IMG/VR virus record: IMGVR_UViG_3300032086_000094
Location: 1-26,153 of that record
DNA length: 26,153 bases
Direction: 5' to 3' (one strand)
Origin: a virus
Shown: piece after piece, positions 21,327 to 26,153 of the stretch
How positions within the stretch are numbered: the stretch's first letter is position 1
Layout of the letters: every line of letters begins with the position of its first letter
Notes under the pieces: generated by a model
Told to the model about the DNA's origin: nothing
The model's input: only the letters and a program-made list of their open reading frames with translations
Database searches by the model: none
Program-made: the position numbers and the translations under genes

Positions 21327-22304
21327 CTACGCGAAGTCGATGACGCCGCGAACGACAGCTTCTGGGCGCAGAACTTTGCGACCAAAAACGTGCAGACCAC
21401 GAATAACGTCAGAGAACGACTCAGTTGAACGAACCACTTCGGTCTTAGCAATGTGCGAAGCAGTGGATGTGGACGACATGTGACCTGCGAGAATAACATT
21501 CTCAGAGGCATCAGTTGCCACACCAGACAGAGTTACCTGATCGGTGCCTGCTGTCGAATTAAGCGCAGTTGACTTGTAACAGCGGAAACCAGCAAGGGTG
21601 CCCGGAATTGCAAGACCGTTACGCAGTGGTGAAGTTGCATCGCCGGTTACCTGTACTTCAGCCATCTTATTACCGGCTTGGAACATCTTCTCGTAGAAGA
21701 TCGGCGGTGCTACGAACCAGCGATTCTCTTCCGGCACGGACTGATCGTCGAGCGTACGTGCCATCAGCAGCATCAGGTTGATGCCTGCATCGTCGGTTTC
21801 TACGTTGATTGGAGCAGATGCCGTACCCAGAGCAGAGTTGGTAGTGGTCAACCCGCCAGAGAGTGAGGCATCGTCAGCACCTGCGATACCTGCGCCATCG
21901 GAGATAGCCTGCAGGACGTTCGCGTCGTACTTACGCTTCAAGGCAAATGCACCAGATGAGGTAGCAAGTGCTTCGAAGTTTACGTGCGAGTGCCGCTCTT
22001 CGATGTCGTCGATCTTAAACGCAAAAGCGTTTGCATTATCGACAACCATCGTGATTTGATCGTCAGCCAAGTCTTGTGGATTCACAACGGAGCCGCGTGA
22101 ATATGACGAGACAGTGACTGTTGGTTCTTTGATGATGCGAACCGTGTCGCCAAAGTTTTCAATTTCGCCCGCGTAGTCGGTATTTGTAATGTCTTCTACA
22201 ACCGAAGCACGACGGAAGAACTTGAGAACCTTTTGGCTGAAAATTTCCGGTGCGAAGTTACCGGAAGGCAGGTTATTATAACCTGAAGCACTATTGAATG
22301 CCAT
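21327..22304 (-). CDS. Major capsid protein, HK97 fold (325 aa)
   Basis: The shell-forming subunit. Visible features are an N-terminal arm (MAFNSASGYNNLPSGNFAPE, then SQKVLKFFRRASVVEDITNT), the E-loop/beta region GDTVRIIKEPTVTVSSYSRG, the segment VDNANAFAFKIDDIEERHSH that I associate with P22-coat/gp5-type marine capsid proteins, the spine helix (SSGAFALKRKYDANVLQAI), and late segments (PEENRWFVAPPIFYEKMFQ, FRCYKSTAL). The C-terminus (DVIRGLHVFGRKVLRPEAVV) is also typical. Length is normal for HK97-fold capsids. A probable scaffold is immediately upstream and a possible decoration protein downstream. The ribosome site is AAGGA about 8 bases before the ATG. Confidence 0.88.
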   Translation of the reverse strand: MAFNSASGYNNLPSGNFAPEIFSQKVLKFFRRASVVEDITNTDYAGEIENFGDTVRIIKEPTVTVSSYSRGSVVNPQDLADDQITMVVDNANAFAFKIDDIEERHSHVNFEALATSSGAFALKRKYDANVLQAISDGAGIAGADDASLSGGLTTTNSALGTASAPINVETDDAGINLMLLMARTLDDQSVPEENRWFVAPPIFYEKMFQAGNKMAEVQVTGDATSPLRNGLAIPGTLAGFRCYKSTALNSTAGTDQVTLSGVATDASENVILAGHMSSTSTASHIAKTEVVRSTESFSDVIRGLHVFGRKVLRPEAVVRGVIDFA

Positions 22305-22333
22305 TGGTTCTTTCCTTCCTGTTTGAGGTTAGG

Positions 22334-23197
22334 TTAGTTGTTGGGGTCGATCCGTCCCTCTTGACGTGCAGCGTCGAGTTCCTCTTCGAGTCTCTCGAAC
22401 TCCCACGGCTTGAGGCTGCGGATTTCAGAAGACTTCCAGATGCGCTTCTCTCCGCCCTGTTCTGCAACGATGTCCCTAGCTTTAGGGGCACGTACAGAAG
22501 TTGCAGCATCGTTTTTCGCTCTGCTAGTCTTCTTTTTTGAGATTCCTGCGTCTGCTTTGTACAGATCAAGAACTCGTGAGGCCCAACGAGCGTCGGTATT
22601 GTTTTTGTAGATACCATCCGAAATAGATTCGGGTTGCTCTTGTAGCCAAGCTAAAAACTTGTCGTCCGATTTGATCGTATCGAAGTCAGGGTGATTAGCT
22701 GTTAGTTCGCGGTAAGCAGCCTGTACTACCGTTTCCTTCTCACGCTCCTTGATAACCTTCAGTTCTTTCTGGAGTTCGTTGGTGCGTTCACTGGCTTGCA
22801 TCGCTGCTACAGTTTCTACTACACCATACACATCAGGGTATTGCGCTTTGAATTCTTCCAACTCTTCAACTGTCTTCGGCATAGGCACGTTTGCCTGTTT
22901 CGTTGCCGCTTCTAGCTGTTGTCTTTCCGCCTGAAATTCTGCGAGTTTTGCATCGTAGTGCCGCTTCAAGTCATCGTATCGCTTCTTGTAGTCGTGATCC
23001 GGTTTCTCTTGCGTCGTCTCTACAAAGCTTGTAGATTCAGGTTGGTCGGTATCTTCGCTTGCTTCTACCTCCGGGGTATCGTCGTCGTCTTTGTAAACGT
23101 CCTCACGATAGTTGCCTTTGTAGAGAGTATCGCTATTGATAGTTCCGAAAGAGTCGTTCGGCTTGTTGGCTCTTGCGCCACGTACTTGTTTTGCCAT
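22334..23197 (-). CDS. Probable capsid scaffolding protein (287 aa)
   Basis: It is a highly charged helical protein without Cys. An acidic disordered region (about 32-62: YKDDDDTPEVEASEDTD) is followed by coiled coil (KKRYDDLKRHYDAKLAEFQA, then RQQLEAATKQANV). Next come the segment VEELEEFKAQYPDVYGVVET and a second helical region (RELTANHPDFDTIKSDDKFL, AWLQEQPESISDGIYKN), with a basic to acidic C-terminal part (ARAKNDAATSVRAPKAR, then LKPWEFERLEEELDAARQEG). These match scaffolding proteins of marine phages that sit before the capsid gene. Such proteins guide coat assembly inside the procapsid and then leave. No protease signature is seen. The AGAGG ribosome site is directly preceded by a hairpin. 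Confidence 0.78.
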   Translation of the reverse strand: MAKQVRGARANKPNDSFGTINSDTLYKGNYREDVYKDDDDTPEVEASEDTDQPESTSFVETTQEKPDHDYKKRYDDLKRHYDAKLAEFQAERQQLEAATKQANVPMPKTVEELEEFKAQYPDVYGVVETVAAMQASERTNELQKELKVIKEREKETVVQAAYRELTANHPDFDTIKSDDKFLAWLQEQPESISDGIYKNNTDARWASRVLDLYKADAGISKKKTSRAKNDAATSVRAPKARDIVAEQGGEKRIWKSSEIRSLKPWEFERLEEELDAARQEGRIDPNN

Positions 23198-23213
23198 TTT
23201 ATTACCTCTGGTT

Positions 23214-23245
23214 AGCGGGGCTACTTTGGCTTGTAGGTAGCCGCT
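23214..23245 (-). promoter_or_regulatory. Hairpin in the leader of the scaffold gene
   Basis: The minus strand carries AGCGGCTAC, a 12-base loop, then GTAGCCCCGCT: nine pairs with a two-base bulge. It ends 4 bases before the AGAGG ribosome site and 16 bases before the ATG at 23197. A second foldback at 23254-23280 (GTCAG with CTGAC outside, CCGC with GCGG inside) precedes it in the same 88-base gap. No T-run follows, so it is not a normal terminator. A translational operator, transcript-processing site or attenuator is possible. Confidence 0.6.
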
Positions 23246-23285
23246 CCGGTTGTGTCAGGGCCGCGTTGCGGGTAGCTGACGAATT

Positions 23286-24524
23286 CTATTTATTAATGCC
23301 CAATTCTTTTTTAGCAGCGTAGTACTTTTGCATTGACGCATCATTGCCAAAGTGTTTTCGCACCAAGTCTTCTTCCGACTTGCTCATTCCTGCTTTGTAT
23401 CTCATGTACAAACCAGCAAGGGTGGGGTAGTGCTTTTTATGTTCTTCTAGGGGTATATTGCCGTAACCTAATCCCCGATACTTAGCTTTTTCTTTTTCTG
23501 AGGCGTTTGTCTTTTTAGATGATCCTTCTGGACCTACGTAAATATCTCCATATTTTTTTACGTTAAGTGCGTTACGCCCTTCTGCAATTAATTTTTCGTA
23601 ATATTTTTTAAGTCCCGGCTCAGTTTTAAATGCTAGGTCTAGTTCTCCAAACCTGTCAGTTTTCATAGCCTCTAGTGTTTTCTTTGTAATTTGAAGGGGG
23701 CCAAATGCAGAAGATTCTTTGCCTGTTTTATCGGACCGTGTAAAGAAATACCCTTCGTTTCGATCCTCATACCCCCTAGTTTCTACAAGAGTCAGGGCTT
23801 TTTGCACTGCTCCTATATCAATATCATTAACAGTATACGGGGGTAATCCTCCTGAATCGTACTCTTTCTGCTGTATAAAGCCTGAGGGAGTGGGCGTTGT
23901 TACATTCAAGCCTGACTTCATTAGTTCGACTGCAGAAAGCGGCCCAGCATAACGAAGCATACCTCCGCTATTGTATCCCCCTATAAATCCTCCCTGCGCT
24001 GCAGCCTGACGGCGTTCCACTTCGGGCTTGCCCCTGTTGTTTTCTTTTTCTAGGGCAGCGTATCCGCCAAATTTGCCGATATCGTCTACGTCGATAACGT
24101 ATTCGCCCTTAGAGAGGGCTACGTCCATCATCTTGCCACCCTTTGCAGCCTTGCGTTTTTGTGGGCCTTTGGGTAGCTTGCCTTCTTTTTGTAGGCGTTC
24201 TGTGGTTGGTGCGTTGAGAACAAACGATCCTACACGGACACGGTGGTTCTCTGTGTCGGCAACTGTAGTGCCCTTTGCATAGTTCTGGGGTGGGCCGTCT
24301 ACGAAGCCGGTAGACTGTATAGGGTCAACTTTGCCACCTTTGTTTTTTTTTACGATGCCGCCCTTGCGGTATTGATCCACATCCATGCCATCGAATAATT
24401 CTTCCCCAAGAACACCCCGCACAACTCGTGCAGCAGGTGTTTCCATAAAGTCTTGCAGTACAGCGTAGTCTTTTTTGTTTAGTTTCTTTACGCGACTCAA
24501 AACTCGCTGCTGATACTTATTCAT
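23286..24524 (-). CDS. Virion protein with lysozyme-like (SLT) C-terminal domain (412 aa)
   Basis: The start was placed at the ATG at 24524 (MNKYQQRVLSRVKKLNKKDY), in an ATGA overlap with the gene upstream; the longer frame would add 17 Cys-rich residues of coding overlap. The N-terminal half is basic and contains ALSKGEYVIDVDDIGKFGG at about 136-154, a motif shared with several marine-phage virion proteins. The C-terminal half (about 235-400) looks lysozyme-like: LVETRGYEDRNEG offers Glu248 as catalytic acid and SSAFGPLQITKKTLEAM (271-287) fits the G-x-x-Q-I motif of transglycosylases. A virion-borne enzyme of this kind would open peptidoglycan during DNA entry. Whether the enzyme is active is not certain. 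Confidence 0.72.
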   Translation of the reverse strand: MNKYQQRVLSRVKKLNKKDYAVLQDFMETPAARVVRGVLGEELFDGMDVDQYRKGGIVKKNKGGKVDPIQSTGFVDGPPQNYAKGTTVADTENHRVRVGSFVLNAPTTERLQKEGKLPKGPQKRKAAKGGKMMDVALSKGEYVIDVDDIGKFGGYAALEKENNRGKPEVERRQAAAQGGFIGGYNSGGMLRYAGPLSAVELMKSGLNVTTPTPSGFIQQKEYDSGGLPPYTVNDIDIGAVQKALTLVETRGYEDRNEGYFFTRSDKTGKESSAFGPLQITKKTLEAMKTDRFGELDLAFKTEPGLKKYYEKLIAEGRNALNVKKYGDIYVGPEGSSKKTNASEKEKAKYRGLGYGNIPLEEHKKHYPTLAGLYMRYKAGMSKSEEDLVRKHFGNDASMQKYYAAKKELGINK

Positions 24525-25981
24525 TTCTTTAGACACAGAACAATCCTTCCCACAGCGTAGCAAACAGGCTCCCAAAACGCTCTTTCGATACGTCCTATCG
24601 GATGACGTTTACCCTTCTTCTGCATCCAAATGTCTGCAGTGCGACGACGAGCAATCCCTTCCAATATATTACGAACAAACTTGCGAGGCCTAGTAACGCC
24701 GCCGTATCCGTATGTTACGAGGGGCTGAAAGATAGCGTGATATCCTGCTTGATACTCAGGAGCCATGTCACGACTGTGTGCCAGCCAAATAGCTTGACGG
24801 AACGAGCCAAAACCGTAGGCTTGGTTCATGGCTGTGCAAACAATTTTGCCGCCACCGCCATCGTCGTCATCGTCGTCCGGTGAAGTGCCACCTCCCGGCG
24901 CACCTCCGGGACCACCATATGGATCGTCTGGGCCGCCTGCATAGGGTGGAGGCGAGGACGGGGGAGGTGCGCTTGATGATGTATCGTCATCGTCGTCCGG
25001 TGAAGTGCCACCTCCCGGCGCACCTCCGGGACCACCGTAGGGATCGTCTGGGCCGCCTGCGTAGGGTGGGGGCGAAGGCGGGGGAGGAACAAAGGAGTCA
25101 TCGTCCGGTTGAGACGGAGGGCTTGGGTCCATTCCCGGATCACCCGGATAAAAATCATCTGGTTGAGAGGCGGGAGGAGAAGTCGGAGGAGGAACAAAGG
25201 GATCATCTACACCGGGGCGGAAGTCTCCTGCCCCCGCATCATCCTCTGGCGGAGTAATGCCTGTATCAGGGTCTGGATCATCATCAAAATCAGGCAGTGG
25301 GGGCTGCGGAACAGGAGTAGCAGGAGTATCTGTATCAGGGTCAAAGTCTCCCGCACCCGCATCACTCTCTGGCCCTGTAAGACCTGTGTCGGGGTCTTCA
25401 TAGTCTGATCCCGGAGGAACAGCAGGATCAACAGGAGGCTGATAGTTCATGGCAAGAAGCTGATCTATAATTTGTTTTCTCTGTCCGGCAGTCAAGCCCT
25501 CTGGGAGTACGCCTGAAAGTACGTATCCACCAAAAGGTCCGGGTGATACGCCAATAATGCGATTACCCAACATTCCTACACCGTATCCAGCTTCTCCTGC
25601 TCTCATTTTATTTTGAATGTTGGTAAGATTTTTTTTAGATATCGCTGATCCCGCAGCGATAAATGGATTAAATCCCAGAGGGGATAGTCCTGCTCCCAGA
25701 TACTTATCCATACCTACAAATCTGTCGCCTACGTCGGCTCCGATACCCGTTACGTCTAAGGCTCCGGTGTAGTAAGTTTCGCCGTCTTCTCCTCCCACGC
25801 TCGTGCCAGAGTAAAATGAGTCAGGACTTGTATAGTCTGGTGTGGGACGAAAACGATCACTGATGTCCATCCGTTCTTCGTCGTCAAACGGACTGGGAGC
25901 CTTCACTGTTGGCCGCGTCACACCGGGAGTCGTGCCCAGTAATGCGCCTGATGCAATATTTTTTAAAAACTGTGAAGCCAT
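24521..25981 (-). CDS. Pro/Asp/Gly-rich repeat protein with conserved C-terminal domain (486 aa)
   Basis: Residues 1-175 look globular or membrane-peripheral (MASQFLKNIASGALLGTTPG, then GYGVGMLGNRIIGVSPGPFG). Residues about 180-378 are low complexity: Pro, Asp and Gly dominate, with DPDTG and PPSPPPYAGGPDDPYGG units and Asp runs. The C-terminal 108 residues (379-486) are a distinct basic domain that opens KIVCTAMNQAYGFGSFRQAI and contains EYQAGYHAIFQPLV and FVRNILEGIARRRT. I recall this C-terminal module from several marine phages, fused to differing N-termini, with no known function. It overlaps the next gene by ATGA. A portal- or head-associated virion protein is plausible by position. Confidence 0.75.
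   Translation of the reverse strand: MASQFLKNIASGALLGTTPGVTRPTVKAPSPFDDEERMDISDRFRPTPDYTSPDSFYSGTSVGGEDGETYYTGALDVTGIGADVGDRFVGMDKYLGAGLSPLGFNPFIAAGSAISKKNLTNIQNKMRAGEAGYGVGMLGNRIIGVSPGPFGGYVLSGVLPEGLTAGQRKQIIDQLLAMNYQPPVDPAVPPGSDYEDPDTGLTGPESDAGAGDFDPDTDTPATPVPQPPLPDFDDDPDPDTGITPPEDDAGAGDFRPGVDDPFVPPPTSPPASQPDDFYPGDPGMDPSPPSQPDDDSFVPPPPSPPPYAGGPDDPYGGPGGAPGGGTSPDDDDDTSSSAPPPSSPPPYAGGPDDPYGGPGGAPGGGTSPDDDDDDGGGGKIVCTAMNQAYGFGSFRQAIWLAHSRDMAPEYQAGYHAIFQPLVTYGYGGVTRPRKFVRNILEGIARRRTADIWMQKKGKRHPIGRIERAFWEPVCYAVGRIVLCLKK
24864..25087 (-). repeat. Tandem repeat, period 120 bp, two copies
   Basis: Copies at 24864-24967 and 24984-25087 are nearly identical and offset by exactly 120 bases (40 codons). 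They encode SPPPYAGGPDDPYGGPGGAP followed by GGGTSPDDDD. The few differences suggest a recent duplication or ongoing slippage or unequal recombination. Confidence 0.88.
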
Positions 25982-26153
25982 TACTCTTTTGCTCTTACTG
26001 CTGCATCATAATCAGCCTTGAGGCCCTTGATCTGTTCCAGTGAAGTTATCCTCCCCTGCAGCCGGAACACTTCCAGTTCCGATTGTGCCGCCACCAACGC
26101 CCGAAGCGTCATCTGGATTTGCTCCCGGAGGTACTCCTCCAAGCTGTCCCACG
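25981..26153 (-). CDS. Small coiled-coil protein, 5' end cut by window edge
   Basis: An open frame enters from the window edge and ends with TAA at 25983-25981, in a TAATG overlap with the next gene. The visible 56 residues begin WDSLEEYLREQIQMTLRALV and end LKADYDAAVRAKE. They form one long charged helix with heptad-like spacing. I recall very similar short proteins downstream of the portal gene in marine phages, so the portal may lie just off this end. The function is unknown. Confidence 0.7.
   Translation of the reverse strand, partial: WDSLEEYLREQIQMTLRALVAAQSELEVFRLQGRITSLEQIKGLKADYDAAVRAKE

Noticed and set aside
24342-24350. A AAA AAC slippery heptamer in frame, as a programmed -1 frameshift
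   Set aside because: The -1 frame stops after a few codons, no conserved product would result, and the run is a simple Lys-Lys-Asn stretch.
24864-25087. CRISPR-like repeat array
   Set aside because: The two units adjoin at a 120-bp period with no unique spacers, and the repeat stays in frame in a Pro/Asp-rich protein.
1-26153. Diversity-generating retroelement, integrase, toxin-antitoxin, defence or tRNA genes
   Set aside because: No reverse transcriptase, recombinase, toxin or nuclease motif was seen in the translated frames, and gaps are too short for tRNA genes.

Overview
The window is a late-gene block of a tailed double-stranded DNA phage (Caudoviricetes). Every supported gene lies on the minus strand, so transcription runs from high to low coordinates. 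Genes are packed end to end with ATGA, TAATG or TGATG junctions, and no gene-free gap exceeds about 95 bases. The protein families (capsid and scaffold types, chaperone-capped tail fibres, a 3TM holin, and small basic proteins recurring in ocean viromes) suggest a marine phage. The host is not identifiable. The adaptor pair resembles P22 gp4/gp10 and no tape-measure or sheath gene is seen, so a short-tailed, podovirus-like virion is the best guess (inference). Replication, integration and terminase/portal genes are outside the window.

Layout in transcription order. (1) Head module, 26153-20891: the end of a small coiled-coil protein, a Pro/Asp-rich repeat protein with a conserved C-terminal domain, a virion protein with a lysozyme-like C-terminus, a probable scaffold, the HK97-fold major capsid protein and a small capsid-accessory candidate. 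A terminator-like hairpin follows and abuts a sigma70-type promoter. (2) Middle module, 20791-17013: a conserved unknown protein, four small very basic proteins, then a lysis cluster (3TM holin, second membrane protein, T4-type lysozyme, a secreted small protein and a single-pass membrane protein with periplasmic cysteines). (3) Tail module 1, from a promoter at 16981-17009: two small proteins, an adaptor, a gp10-like stabilisation protein and a repeat-rich fibre. (4) Tail module 2, from a consensus promoter at 12450-12478: a small beta protein, three chaperone- or protease-capped fibre proteins, two small accessory proteins, an XhlA-like membrane protein and a run of large probable internal or ejected virion proteins that leaves the window at base 1.

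The genes together build the head, package and seal DNA, attach an adsorption apparatus, and lyse the host. No clearly new defence or mobile system was found. The points most worth checking are the three internal promoters (all with 17-base spacers), the terminator-promoter junction after the capsid genes, a structured leader in front of the scaffold gene, the reused fibre DNA cassettes, and an overlap in which one stretch of DNA encodes an acidic tail in one frame and a basic head in another.
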